A stretch of 64,000 nucleotides of DNA from assembly GCA_037952775.1 (NCBI GenBank), contig JBANAY010000003.1, positions 29,636,001-29,700,000 of the forward strand, read 5' to 3'. Below the pieces are notes generated by a model, which was not told the origin of the DNA, did not search any database, and worked only from the letters and a program-made list of their open reading frames with translations. Source of the stretch: Clonostachys chloroleuca. Taxonomy: Eukaryota; Ascomycota; Sordariomycetes; Hypocreales; Bionectriaceae. Positions 46,632 to 57,876 of this stretch are shown one piece after another (the stretch's first letter is position 1; every line of letters starts with the position of its first letter). Made by a program: the position numbers and the translations under genes.

Positions 46632-48588
46632 CTATCTTCCGGCATGGTTCTTTTCCGACTTCGCCTTGTTGGCGTTAGTCTTTGGCTGTTCCCCTGTCTG
46701 CTCTTGCTGAGGTGTCGGACCTTGTCGATCAGTCTCGGGCTTTTTCACACTGACCCATTCCATAGTCAAGCCGCCGAAGATGGTGAGACACGAAAGTATA
46801 ACGCAAATGAGGAAACAGCGCTGAATGGCGTCATTATATGCAGCAAGAATAGCAAGTGCTGATGCATCACCGTACTGTGTTGTGACGGCTGCTTTCAATC
46901 CAGACGCCCCATGCTCCAACACTGTCGTTGGTTCAATATTCGGCACTTTTTGAGAGAGCTGCTCAACAAGCCGGCTCTGGAAAACGTTTTGTCCCACGGC
47001 GAGGAAGACTGCCCCTCCAAGCGTCTGCGCGAGAAGGACGGTAGAAGTGCCAAGAGGGACATCGCGACCCTTGAGCACGGTTTGGCAAGCCGTAACTGGC
47101 TGCTGCTGGCCCATTCCTGAGCCGAATCCGAACATGACCAATGTACCTGCCCTAAGTGGGCAATGTAAGAAAGGAATACGGGTCAGGGGTACTCATCCGC
47201 TTACCAATATGCTGTTGTGGTGTCTAAATTATAACGGTAAATCAACCCGAGTGAAATGGATACGATGGCTGTAGAGCACAGCATCTGGGGGACATAGTAT
47301 CCTATCCTTGATGTCTAAGAAGAGCATTGCAGGTTAGCATTTATAAACACCGGTTTATCGACTAAGATGACAGGGAATGCTCGTGGTGATCTTTCTTACC
47401 AACTGGCCTGTCAATATGACCGACGCTACCATGGCAATGGAAGCGGCAAGGAAATTGATCCCAGATTGCTCGGCATTGGTGTCTTTGACGACTTGAAACC
47501 ATATAGGTATATAATAGATGATCAGGGACCGCAAAGCGCCATGACTAAACGAGAACCACGTGCCGCTCGCAACAGATCTTTGCTTCATGATACGCACCGG
47601 TAATGTCGCCTGATCTCCACGAGAGTATTGGACATAGGACCAAAGTATAAAGGTAACGCCAAACATGCTCAAACTGAGGATGACTCGCCAGTCACTCCAG
47701 GGCAGGGTGGTCCCACCCCATTGAAGGGCAAGATTGAGGCAAACCATACACGGCATAAGCAGGACTGTGCCCATAACATCCAGCTTGGAGAAGAAAGATC
47801 TTAGGCGGCTGAATTGGCCATCCGTTTGTTCTTCTGCAGTTGGTTGGCCAGGCATTTTAACGAGGAATAAAACCACCGCAGCTGTCACAGCCCCAAGGGG
47901 CAGGTTGATCCAGAAGCACCAGCGCCACGTTGCACGATCCGTGAAGATGCCTCCCAAAGTGGGAGCCAGAATCTGGGCCACGCCACTCGCAGCGCTGAAG
48001 ATGCCTGCATATTTAGGCCGTTTATGTAGAGGCAGGCTGACCGTTATAAAGACGACTCCCCCGCAAAGGACGCCCGCGCACCCGATACCTGCAATCGCTC
48101 TCCCAATGATAAGTGTAACGGAGTTTGGCGCCGCAGCACAGAATATAGAGCCAACTTCGAATAAGCCTAGGGCGCAGAGGAAGATAGTTTTGAGAGGAAA
48201 CGTAGCGTAGAGTTTGCCAAACATGAGCTGGAAGCAGCATGTTGAGATCAAGTACGCTGAACCGTACCACGCAATGTCGTTGAGGGACTCGAACTCGGTC
48301 GTGATTTTGGGTATTGCGGTAGCGAGAATCGAACGGTCCTGGATGCTTCTTGTCAGTTCGGAACTCAATAGGAAACAAGGGGAAGTGGCTATGACGAACA
48401 AGCCCGAGACAAAAGACGGAAAGCATCAACCCGACCATTACCGATGCTAGTCGCAGGCCGGACAGATATTGCGGATTGGAGATTTCCTGAGTCCCATTTT
48501 CCTCGTCAGTTTTGGGCCTTTCAGTTGCATTTTCTATGGGTTCCCTCGACTTCGTGCCGCCTTCAGGCGAGTTTTCTGACTGCTGCAT
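46632..48588 (-). CDS. MFS drug/toxin exporter, DHA2-like (14 helices), 585 aa
   Basis: Four exons: 48588-48400, 48338-47400, 47314-47205, 47151-46632; phases consistent. ATG 48588 is used because the next in-frame codon upstream that could serve is TTG. After a charged N-terminus comes helix 1 (SVMVGLMLSVFCLGL, joined across the first intron to DRSILATAIPKITTEF). This matches the family's D-x(2-3)-ILATAIP motif. WRWCFWINLPLGA and GRAIAGIGCAGVL are typical of proton-driven DHA2 exporters. The C-terminal tail is hydrophilic (Lys/Glu/Gln-rich). Plasma-membrane export of small toxic or secondary metabolites is the usual role. It is transcribed away from the Zn2Cys6 gene at 48980, with a 391-nt shared promoter holding a perfect palindrome, which suggests dedicated control. 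Confidence 0.88.
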
Positions 48589-48727
48589 TCTGATGGGGAG
48601 TTTAATTGATGGCAATGGCCAGATGGGAAGAGTTGATTGTTCCTATTATCTTGCATCGTGGCAGATTTCTGTAAGGTATTTTACTTCTATATAACTGAGC
48701 AGTCTGGGAGCCGGAAGCCAAATTTAC

Positions 48728-48738
48728 CTGCTCTCCGA
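48728..48738 (+). promoter_or_regulatory. Extra half-site of the promoter palindrome
   Basis: CTGCTCTCCGA matches nine central bases (TGCTCTCCG) of the right arm of the palindrome at 48846-48868. It lies about 140 nt upstream of the MFS start codon. Candidate second, weaker site for the same regulator. Confidence 0.4.
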
Positions 48739-48845
48739 TGCTCAGGTTAGAAGATCGTCATGGTACACCCACAGAGCTTATGTGACCAAGGAAATTGATT
48801 GGCCAAGTCGCTTTAGTCAGACGAGTGAGAAATCCTTCTCCACCG

Positions 48846-48868
48846 ACGGAGAGCAACTTGCTCTCCGT
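48846..48868. promoter_or_regulatory. Perfect 23-bp palindrome, candidate Zn2Cys6 operator
   Basis: ACGGAGAGCAA, one central C, then the exact reverse complement. It contains CGG-N15-CCG, the inverted CGG half-sites bound by dimeric Zn2Cys6 proteins. It sits in the promoter shared by a divergent MFS exporter (258 nt away) and a Zn2Cys6 regulator (112 nt away). Binding is inferred, not shown. Confidence 0.6.
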
Positions 48869-48979
48869 TCCGGCTCAGGGGACATGTCCAATCCGTCACG
48901 CTGCATATCAGGAGTCTTCTTCAACTTTAGCCTCACGACGCCTATTAAACAGCCATATTGCTTTTGAACTGTTCCCGCA

Positions 48980-51074
48980 ATGCCGGAAAAGCACCGGGCT
49001 TGTATAAACTGTGCACGAGCCAAAGCTAAGTGTGTCAGGCCGAGCGGCATCGACCTTAACGAAGATGAAGTGCCATGTCGAAGGTCTGGTGATATTGACA
49101 TTAAACCAAGCCCATTGATCTCAGGGTCAAATAAGTACAGTATCTAACACTTATCAACTCCGTAGGTGTACTAAGAACGATGTACCTTGCTCCAGAGTCG
49201 TGCCGGCGGGACCGAAAAACAGAAGAGGCAAATCCACGTCTGTATACACCCACTCATGTGAGAGGTTGAAAGAGTCTCTAACAAAAGGCAAAGACGAGGC
49301 AAAGTGATCGAAAAAAAGCTAGACGACATCATGTCCCTCCTTAATCAAGAACGGCGGCAATCTCCCACACTTTCCAAACCGCAAACGCCGCATGTTCGAG
49401 CGCCCGAGCCGTCGCCATTCCAAACCTCAATACCCACGTCTGCTTCAAATCAGCTTGACGCTGAAGGGCCTTATTTTGTGCTTGGCCAAGATCTCACCTT
49501 TGAAGAAGCAGACCAGTCACTCCACTATTATCAGACCGAGATGCTCCCACAATTCCCCTTTGTTCCTCTACCGGTCTGCCGAACTTCCGAACTCTATCAT
49601 GCGAGCCCACTTCTCCTCAAAACCATTCTACGAGTATGCCGACCTCTTGGCCCCGAGAGAGATGCAATATTCGAGCGCTGGTTCCGCCAACATGTCGTTT
49701 ATCGGATTGCAGTACTGATGGAGAAGAGCACAGAGCTCCTGCAGGCGATTCTTGTATTTGTCGCTTGGTAAGATGTCCCTGAGCTTATTTCATTCGACTC
49801 AAGGCCATCGTGCTGATGTTTTCTTTGCTGAAGGAACCCCGTGAGCTTTTATGTCGGCGGTGGCGAAACAAGTCTTTTGCAGTTGGCTATCGGAATTGTC
49901 GGGGAGCTGGGCCTGACAAAGCGACCTGATGCCTATGGCCACAAGTCCGTTTCTATTGTCGACGATGCCATGTGGCTGCGGAATGAAAAGCGGCCTCGGC
50001 CACCACAGCATCGGAATATTGACCGCAGAGCGACACTCGGGGTGTTTTATCTCACATCGATGTAGGTTTTGATCCCATACCTTTTGTTAAAGCACCAGGC
50101 GCTCATCTCTCTCTTCAGGTTGTCGAGTCTTCTAGGGAAAGTATGCCGGCTCGAGTATGTCAGCTATTTCGATGATTGTTGTCAAGTTCTTCTTGAAGCA
50201 AAGGAGTTCGACACTGATCGGCTGCTCGTACATCTCATCCGATTACGGAAGATATCGCTTAAAGTTAGCGATGTGTTCTGGGGTCGGAATGATAGCATAC
50301 ATAACACGCAGTCTTGGAGCACACATTCAATGGCGACTGCTACAGTTCAGAAAGAGCTTGAATCCTTCATGGAAACTCTCCCGAGGCCGCTCCAGTCGAG
50401 TCGTATGACCCCCCTGCTGAATTAAATTTAAGGCCTTTGTTAACGGAAGTGGACTTATAGATATCCTTCGCGTCGACTGTGCTGCGATCCGAATTCGCCT
50501 TCTGGAACCTGCCATACACAGTCCTGGCAACACTTCAGATCCCACCCTGCTACGATCTAGGCTGATGTGGGATTGTCTTTCTGCCACACAGAAAGTATTC
50601 GACTCATTTTTAGAAACTCCCGTCGAGGAATACTCTGAATTCACATTTGTCAGCATGCTCAATCTTGCCTTGGCCATTGTAAAATGCATAAAGCTCCTTT
50701 CCGCCGTGGATGATCCCGACTGGGATGTTGAGACAGCACAGCGAAGCTGTGATCTCTACAAGATTTTCCTCCAGCTCAGCGACCGTTGGGAGGCGTCACG
50801 GCTTACAGGAAACCCAAGATGCTCACTTGTGAAAGATGGGAAGCATCTGGCGACAAAATACTCGGATCGCTTCAAGTGGCTTGCGGGATGGTATCTTTCT
50901 AAGGTTACAGCCAACCCAAACAGCGACCCATCCGCCAGTATCCCCTCGGGTCCTTTTCTCGGGGACGGAGGGCTGATGAATCACAACAGTGACCCGGGAA
51001 GTGATTTCTGGGAAGAGCTTGGTGATTGGACCTACGGGATTGATATAGCAGCTAATGACCTGACCCGATACTGA
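48980..51074 (+). CDS. Zn(II)2Cys6 transcription factor, about 596 aa, divergent from an MFS exporter
   Basis: Six exons: 48980-49083, 49166-49257, 49299-49767, 49834-50061, 50119-50402, 50461-51074. The cluster starts at residue 8 and is C-x2-C-x6-C-x14-C-x2-C-x6-C (ACINCARAKAKC...CRRCTKNDVPC); the 14-residue middle loop is longer than usual and is crossed by intron 1. Intron 2 is uncertain: a 41-nt GTGAGA-GACGAG intron keeps frame, but other junctions between 49242 and 49304 are conceivable. Next come VIEKKLDDIMSLL, then a fungal-trans region (LPQFPFVPLP; LLQAILVFVAW-NPVSF; LAIGIVGELGLTK; AAIRIRLLEPAIH). It resembles local regulators in metabolite or drug-resistance loci. The likely target is the divergent exporter and possibly itself, through the palindrome at 48846. 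Confidence 0.83.
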
Positions 51075-51317
51075 TATTTAGAAGCCACAGTTACCAAGAA
51101 TGGGAGCAAGGTGTGTCATTAAACGAAGGAAGTTACTCTATCAGGAAACTAGTCTGAGGATATCCACTCAGAGAGCTCTCCAATACGACCAAGTTGCAAC
51201 TTGTGGCCACGCAAATGGCCAGTTACACCTCCACCTCACCAATGCGAAGAGTATCTTCATTTGCTAACAGGTCTTGCGCACTGTGAGAACATGTCCAAAT
51301 TCCGATAGCTTCCTTAA

Positions 51318-52154
51318 TCAAGGCCAATGTTTCTCTTTGACGAGCGCCAAACTAGCATCTGAGAACTCCGTTATGCCTCTATCTTCGCACATCGTCCTTG
51401 TACGTGTCGCGATGGCTCTCTCGCCCGTCTTCTTATTCACTGCTTCCAACTCCACCAGTGTTTTCTTTACTATAGATCCTTCCAGCGCCCACCTGGGCAC
51501 AGCCTCTCTATAAACAACACCCTTCTCCCGTCGGACCATCTCAATCATCTCCTCTTGGTTCTTGCCGTGCAGCTCCCGTGTCGAGAAGAAGCTGCGCGCA
51601 AAGGCTGACACACTGTTCCGGACAGCGTCGCCGCGACACCGCCAGAGTACATTATTTAAACATTCTTCGACGGTGGGGACGTTGAAAATGCGGCCATCAA
51701 AGTGAGGAAGGGGAAGAGATCCGATGTCCTTCTTAATTGGCGGGTCAGGCGACTCCGCCAGTGCAGTTATGAGGTGCGAGTAGAAGTGAACGGAGCAAAA
51801 CCCAGCAGCCAGCGTCACAATCTTCATGGCACGGTCGTTGAATGATTCAACACCATTCGGGAAGACGAGTGTGATTTCGTCTGATTGGGTGTAGGCCAGT
51901 GTGGCAGCTGGGTAGGAGTCGAGCAGGTCCGCACAGGTCTTCACCATTGCTTTGTGCAGCCTTTCATCAAAGGGTTTCGAGAAGGACGCCGTAAATTTCG
52001 AGAAAGCGTGCCCATCAAGTCTGAGAATGACGGGTTGCGATGGCTCGAGATTGATTTCTGTAGCGGCTTCGTATTGTTTCATCCGGGAAGCCAAAGTCAT
52101 CCGCGGCTCCTCGCTGCCAGCCACGACGGGTTGCTCAAGTCTTTCTATAACCAT
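51318..52154 (-). CDS. Thg1-like 3'-5' RNA polymerase (tRNA-His guanylyltransferase superfamily), 278 aa
   Basis: Single exon, ATG 52154. Motif 1 VILRLDGHAFSKFT (about 42-55) and motif 2 AYTQSDEITLVF (about 86-97) carry the metal-binding aspartates of the Thg1 palm domain. Downstream are KIVTLAAGFCSVHF, FDGRIFNVPT and the CRGDAVRNSVSAFARSFFS helix. Thg1 adds a G to the 5' end of tRNA-His; Thg1-like proteins (TLPs) repair 5' ends of tRNA using a template. The signature here, RLDGHAF with TQSDE, looks nearer to TLPs of bacteria, archaea and phages than to the eukaryotic Thg1 form RIDGRGF with YGQSDE. It may therefore be an accessory TLP in addition to a housekeeping Thg1 elsewhere. No mitochondrial targeting signal is obvious. 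No functional tie to its neighbours is visible. Confidence 0.85.
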   Translation of the reverse strand: MVIERLEQPVVAGSEEPRMTLASRMKQYEAATEINLEPSQPVILRLDGHAFSKFTASFSKPFDERLHKAMVKTCADLLDSYPAATLAYTQSDEITLVFPNGVESFNDRAMKIVTLAAGFCSVHFYSHLITALAESPDPPIKKDIGSLPLPHFDGRIFNVPTVEECLNNVLWRCRGDAVRNSVSAFARSFFSTRELHGKNQEEMIEMVRREKGVVYREAVPRWALEGSIVKKTLVELEAVNKKTGERAIATRTRTMCEDRGITEFSDASLALVKEKHWP

Positions 52155-55100
52155 AACGATAGTAATTCATAGATCTACGGCGTACTAGAAGCGATGAAAC
52201 AGCGCTAATAACGGACTTAATAAACATTATTTGTATATTCTTTGCACGAGAGTGGCGGAGTATTTGCATGAGTCATAATTTTGGACCTAAGGGGCTGAGG
52301 GGAACAGGAAGCTCCAGCTGTTTGATGTAGGGAATGGACATAAAAGGGAAGGCTATATTATAAAGATGAAAATAAAACTCTTATCGAGCCGTTTCTCGTG
52401 GACTATGGACTTGTATGTTTCATTCCCCTTTCGGCATCAGCGAGCTCCTTAGCTATGATCCGCAGGAGCATCTTCTCCATCAGTCGCAAAGCGTTCCCTC
52501 TCCTCTCCCTTGAGATTCCCTTCGCTCTCTCACATGGGCCGGGGCTATGGACGAGAGAGTTGAGGTAGCACCGTAATCCAACTTCCCCACGATCTGATAC
52601 CGATTTCTCAGAATCTGTCTTGTACGGTGGTACAGTAATACGAGGTAACGTAGTCTGGTAGTGTCTCTTCTTTCATCAGGTAGTCTAAAGAGATTCGAGG
52701 GAAAATCTAGTGAGGGAAATCCAGCGGCTTCTATTGACTAGAGCATCTTGCCCTTGCTATGGATTTCAAAGGGAGAAGAAGTGCCTAGGGATGGAAGAAC
52801 GAAAGTGGCTGGTTAGTTGTATAAGTCATGTAGAGGAGCCTCCAACAACACTGCGAGGGGATTAATAACACATCTATGAGATTTATCAACAAGGTAAAGG
52901 GTAGTAGTGCTTTTGGAGCTGGGATTGGGAAAGATGATCTCCGCGGAAATGCATGGCAAGGCAGAGCCGGGTACCGATACTACTCACCACAGACTGCGAG
53001 ATCGCAAAACGGAGTAATGTCTCTATTCAGTTCTAGAATGAGTCATTAAGAACACTTTGACGTGGGGAAGGCTACACCTGCCCTGGAAACTCCCAAAGTT
53101 TTCCTCTACCTAATATCATACAAACCAATTCTCAAATGTAGCAGGGCAAAACCAGTAGATTGTGCCACTCTATTTTGAAACCTATCAATAATCGCTTAAC
53201 TAAGGTATCAAAGATAAGATGCCCAAGAATTTTTCATTTGGCCTGGGGCAGCGATATATTGCGAGGCACGTGCAAGACTGAGATGCTGGAATGAATCTTA
53301 TAACAAGAACGCACCATCAAATTCAATAAAGGGCCGGCCTAAGGTATTTTAGGCAGCCGAATCAACATTCAAGAGAGGAATAACTTTTCTCTTTCTTCTA
53401 GTTTTTCGCTCGTCGCTGGAATATGGCATGAGATCGGCAAACATTGTCCCTTTCCGGGTTCAGTTCTCCCGCTAGATTAGCAGAGTTCAACACAAACGAG
53501 AAGCCGCAACTTTTTGGTTTTGAAATTGAATTTAAGCCACCCCGTCATAATAGTGCCGCCACCCGACGGGTTCAATTTAATCGAAGGATCAGTGGAGGGA
53601 GCAAGGTGAAGAAACTGATTCCACACAGATGAGCACTGTCTGAAACCAATTCTCAGACCCTGGATTGGCCTCGATGCTGGGCCTCTTATCTTGAATTATC
53701 CGGAAATGATTAACCGCAAGTACGTTCGCTCGCAAAGAAATTGGTCGCGATTTCTGGGGTGAGCACCCTGTATTACAAGTAGGATTCAGCAGCAACAACA
53801 AGCCAGGGAGGGTCATGGCCTGAATTGACGTCACTCAGGAAGCAACGATCGCAATCCAAGTAAGCCAAGACTCACACGGGGGCTGGAAAGCATTCATAAT
53901 GCATAATTAATAATCCGTTGTGACAAGGATTATATTGGTGCGCCTGGGTTTCAGCTTGACCGATTTACCCTGGGCTGCTCACCTGCGCGCCCTAGAAGTA
54001 CAGAAATAATGAAGCGCCATTGTTGACTCCTGCCCGTGCCGTATCCCGGTAAGGCGCTTCTCGGTCAGGATAATGATTGGCAGCTCTGTTTCCAGTTGTC
54101 GAGGGAGGGTGTCATAGTTGGCGAGCTGACATATCAAGTGCGCATCTCGCCGACTTCGGACACTCCTAGAGTTTAGGCAGAGTAAGCCAATTCAAGCTAG
54201 CAGTTCACACACTCAATTCACATCCTGGGAAATTCTGCACGCACATTGAAGGCAAGGAAGACGAGAATATTATATGCGTTGAAAGCCATGACTGAAGCCG
54301 ATGCATGCCGCTGTTGCCCGCAGCCGCCGTCAACCGATCGATCGCGCGACTATTATGTTAAATTTATGTTAGAGAAACTGGAAAAGAAAAAAAATTTAAC
54401 CCAGCAAGCTCCCTTCCAAATTTGTCTCCGTTAATAATTCAGTGGGACAGTGGAGAGAGGGATCGAAGGGTGGATCGATCACTGCTAGGGGAACTCGCTT
54501 GCGGCTGTTCGACAAACAACCTACTGTCTTGTACAATGACCCGAAATACGGTTATTTCGTCTATATGGATGCGGCTGCTCGTGAATGAGTCACACTGTTT
54601 GCGTTTGCTGGATTTCTAATAGCAAAATGCGCTTGTGACGGGGCTGAAAGGCTAACTAGCAGTCGTGGATGGCTGGTCTTGAGCGTGTCCCTCAATGGAT
54701 TGATTGACCTGCAAGGCGCGATGGACGATGCCAAAGTGGATATTCTTGATGGATATTTTAGATCTCGTGTCAATTTTTTTTCTCCTGTCTCCTTCCGGCT
54801 TCCGTATGCAGCAGTCAGTCCACCGTAGAAAAACTCGGCAATTCATGGAATTAATTGCATGCCTGCTCTCACATGGCGAGAAGAGAGATCTGTGATTGAT
54901 GATAAAAACGAGAAACGAGCCTTAGCGGGAGAGCAGGGAGCTAGACGCCACGAATTGCCTGGAAGACGTGCTGCTGCTGCTGTGCTGTATTAATAAGACG
55001 ACGAGTATCTCTCATCACCCAATCAATGTAGACGCGCCCTTCGACTCGACTTGAAGCCACATGAGGGGGAAAGCACCCCTTGCAAGGCGTGCTCGACCGC

Positions 55101-55521
55101 TGGAATCGGCGTGAGTTTTAGTCATTGACAAGCTGGCTGCATGTAGATCACGCCCTGCAGGGTCACCCTCCCTGCCACGGGCCGGTGTGAGTGGAGATGT
55201 GATGACTGGACTCGATCAAGGAGCATTGGTCATCTGGCTCGCCAGGGTGGAGAAGAAAAGCTCCTGTTTACTGCCGAGACACTGCGAGTCTGTGCTGCGG
55301 TGGAACCTTGGATCCCCACGGGTTGCTCTTGGTCGACATCATATAAGACATGGGGGTCTCTGGGGAAGAAGGGCTTTCGATCCCTTTATCAGGTGTCACA
55401 GCAGCTATCCAGTCGTTTTCTCTAGAGCCTCTCGAGATACAATATCCGAATTTGATCGACACGACACAAACGCACTCGCCGAAGCTCTGTCCAGGGCGAC
55501 CCATAGCTTCTTCTCTTCACC
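52155..55521. other. Very long intergenic region (3.4 kb)
   Basis: Divergent upstream region between the Thg1-like and arrestin genes. No convincing gene; frames are short and lack family motifs. There is a (CTG)4 run at 54971-54982. A TATAAG element near 55342, about 180 nt before the arrestin ATG, may be its TATA box. Confidence 0.45.
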
Positions 55522-56964
55522 ATGTCGGCCACTGTCAAGACCAGCTCGCCTCGACTGCTCACTGTGAGCGTCGACATTGACAACCACTACAAGTCGAAGA
55601 TCTACACAACCGCCTCCAAGGTCTCTGGCAATGTCATCATCCACGCCCAGCAAGACGTCGCCTTTACCGATGTCGATATCCAGTTCCTTGGCATCGCATC
55701 GTCTCGCCTCGACTTCGTCAGCCACTATCTCTCACATTCCATCCGCACATTCTTGAACATCCCCATGCCGGTTCCTGAGGATGATCTCCCGAGCCCCCGC
55801 ATCTTCCAAGCCAACCGAACCTACGTGATCCCCTTTGAATTCGTGGTCCCCTCCCAGCTCACCCTCCATGCATGCACCCACCATACCGACAGCCCAGATG
55901 TCAAGGACCGCCACCTGCGGCTCCCGCCCTCGGTCAACACCTGGGAGGCAGATGATCTCAGCCCAGATCCCACGCATATCGAGTATGTCGTAAGGGCCAG
56001 AGTCTCACAGAAGGGCGAGAAGGAACCCTATGAAGCTACCCAGGCCATCAACATCCTCCCGGCCTTCCCCGAGGAGCCTCCCGTCCACATCACATCAGGC
56101 GATATCCACTACTGCCCGTCCAAGGAGAAGCCAGTCCGTAAGAACTTCTTCACAAGCAACCTGGGTACTCTCCGCGTATCTGCACGCCAGCCCCGCGCCA
56201 TCATGCTTGCCGCCGACGGACGTACGTCATCTGCTTCTGCCGCGCACGTGGAGCTTGAGTTCTTCCCATCCAAGAACTCCCAGACGAAGCCACCCGAGAT
56301 CCATTCCGTGAGCGGGAAGCTCGTAGCTGAGAGCTGGTGGGGTGGTTCTATCCAGGCCGGGCTCCCAAACATGGGCAAGCGATGCGTCACCCATTTCCCC
56401 ATCTACAGCAAGGCGGTCCCTCTCTTCAGCCGCCGCACTGGCAAGCTATCTTGGTCCGGGTATGAGTCGGGGCCACAGAGGAGGACATCGGAGAGCAGCA
56501 ACTCTTCAGTCGACTCCTTCAGCATGGGGCTCCGGTCTGATTCCCTCAGCCCCAGCGAGGAATCAAGCCCGTGCAGCAGCAGGAGGAACAGCTGCTTTGT
56601 CGCGGAACAGCCCGCGTACCGTGCCAAGATCAACGCGCCATTCTCGCTTCCCATGTCGAACAAGAAGGTCTTCCTGCCGTCCTTTTATACCTGCAACCTG
56701 TCCCGGACATACAGCCTTGAATTGACCATCGTTACCGGGTCCGCTAAGCGATCGTCCACGACATTATGCCTTCCTCTGCAAATTGGAGTCGAGCCATCTG
56801 CCGCCGCCTTGAGTGCCCTTCAGACGGACGAGCTTCCCAGCTTCGAGACTGCGCTGCTGGTAGGTGATTCACTGGGTGATTCATTGGCCGCTTCGGCTGG
56901 GGAGGAGTCTCAACGCAGGGTATCCTTGCCCAGCTATGGTGACCGAGTGCATCGGTTCCAGTGA
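55522..56964 (+). CDS. Alpha-arrestin-like adaptor, 480 aa
   Basis: Intronless, start in good context (CACCATGTCG). The N-terminal ~180 residues have the arrestin beta-sandwich pattern (KIYTTASKVSGNVIIHAQ; FQANRTYVIPFEFVVPSQL; IEYVVRARV). A second sandwich-like half follows, with a Ser-rich insert (about 325-370) likely to be phosphorylated, then RTYSLELTIVTGS. The C-terminus has LPSFE and a PY-type motif LPSY (about 472), which could bind WW domains of a Rsp5/HulA ubiquitin ligase. Fungal alpha-arrestins tether that ligase to plasma-membrane transporters and trigger their endocytosis when nutrients change. Which transporter is served is unknown. The compact insert and single weak PY motif differ from the CreD/Rod type, so exact orthology is open. 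Confidence 0.82.
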   Translation: MSATVKTSSPRLLTVSVDIDNHYKSKIYTTASKVSGNVIIHAQQDVAFTDVDIQFLGIASSRLDFVSHYLSHSIRTFLNIPMPVPEDDLPSPRIFQANRTYVIPFEFVVPSQLTLHACTHHTDSPDVKDRHLRLPPSVNTWEADDLSPDPTHIEYVVRARVSQKGEKEPYEATQAINILPAFPEEPPVHITSGDIHYCPSKEKPVRKNFFTSNLGTLRVSARQPRAIMLAADGRTSSASAAHVELEFFPSKNSQTKPPEIHSVSGKLVAESWWGGSIQAGLPNMGKRCVTHFPIYSKAVPLFSRRTGKLSWSGYESGPQRRTSESSNSSVDSFSMGLRSDSLSPSEESSPCSSRRNSCFVAEQPAYRAKINAPFSLPMSNKKVFLPSFYTCNLSRTYSLELTIVTGSAKRSSTTLCLPLQIGVEPSAAALSALQTDELPSFETALLVGDSLGDSLAASAGEESQRRVSLPSYGDRVHRFQ

Positions 56965-57876
56965 TTTCATCAATTCTCTTTTTCCTTCTTTGGTCGCGAG
57001 ACGATGAAGCGGTATTTGAATATTATCTAGCAGGATATGCGACGGGGGGATGAGCGGCATGGATTGATTTTCGCATTGGAACAAGATACCCAAAAGTAGA
57101 AGTTATGGTCGACAATGACCTCGTGGATCGCTTTATAGATGTACATAATCACATAATCATAATTGATCGATAATACAAGTAAAAATAATCACAAGAATCG
57201 GAACAAGCAGATAACCCAGTGATCGTAATGCTACCGGCCTCCTGACCAAACAGATGTCATTGACATGTAGAATCCAGACATCTTCGCTTGCCACGATCGC
57301 TTGCAGAGATGGACTTGATCTGCGCACGAACCCAAAGGACGTGTCTCACTCGCATTGACGGAATTTGCTGACAGGCGAAGGAGATGGTGCTGCCTTCCAT
57401 GCAACGAATGCGGAATCACCTCCTTCACGAATATCGTTTATGGAAACCTGTCGACAAGACAGTGGCCGCAAAAGCCTCCCTGAACATGGAAAACTGAGTG
57501 ACAATAAGCACGACGATGATTTCTTGAGCATCGCTTGCTGGATTCAGGGGCAAATGATATTCAGGCACCCGGACTTGGCGAATCGCGCTGGTTTTGGCAG
57601 TATTTTCTGCGACCGGAATTTTGATCCACTCCTCTCCATCCATTTCTGTTTCACGCTCGATAAAGGAAACTGAGTTTTCCTCCCTTCCTTGAAACAGGTT
57701 AGGCCCAGCCGGTATGATGGCAGTCTATGGGCTTGAGTTTGGGCGCATTCCAGGCGACGCGCGCAGAGCCAAGGAAGAACACACGACATTCCGCAGCATC
57801 CTCCATTTTTAAGACAAGTGAGCGCCACTTCATAGGACTCACGAGGGAAATGGGAAATGACAGAACTTCATGAGAC
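56965..57876. other. Intergenic (0.9 kb)
   Basis: 3' flank of the arrestin gene (AT-rich, with AATACAAGTAAAAATAATC near 57172) and promoter of the BTB gene. No gene supported. Confidence 0.4.

Larger units (their letters stand above)
48589..48979. other. Shared divergent promoter region (391 nt)
   Basis: Non-coding region between the divergent MFS and Zn2Cys6 genes, containing the palindrome at 48846-48868 and a related half-site at 48728-48738. No other gene. Confidence 0.55.

Noticed and set aside
49242..49264. A 23-nt intron (GTATAC...GAGAG) in the regulator at 48980
   Set aside because: Too short to be spliced. A 41-nt alternative at 49258-49298 keeps frame, although that junction remains uncertain.
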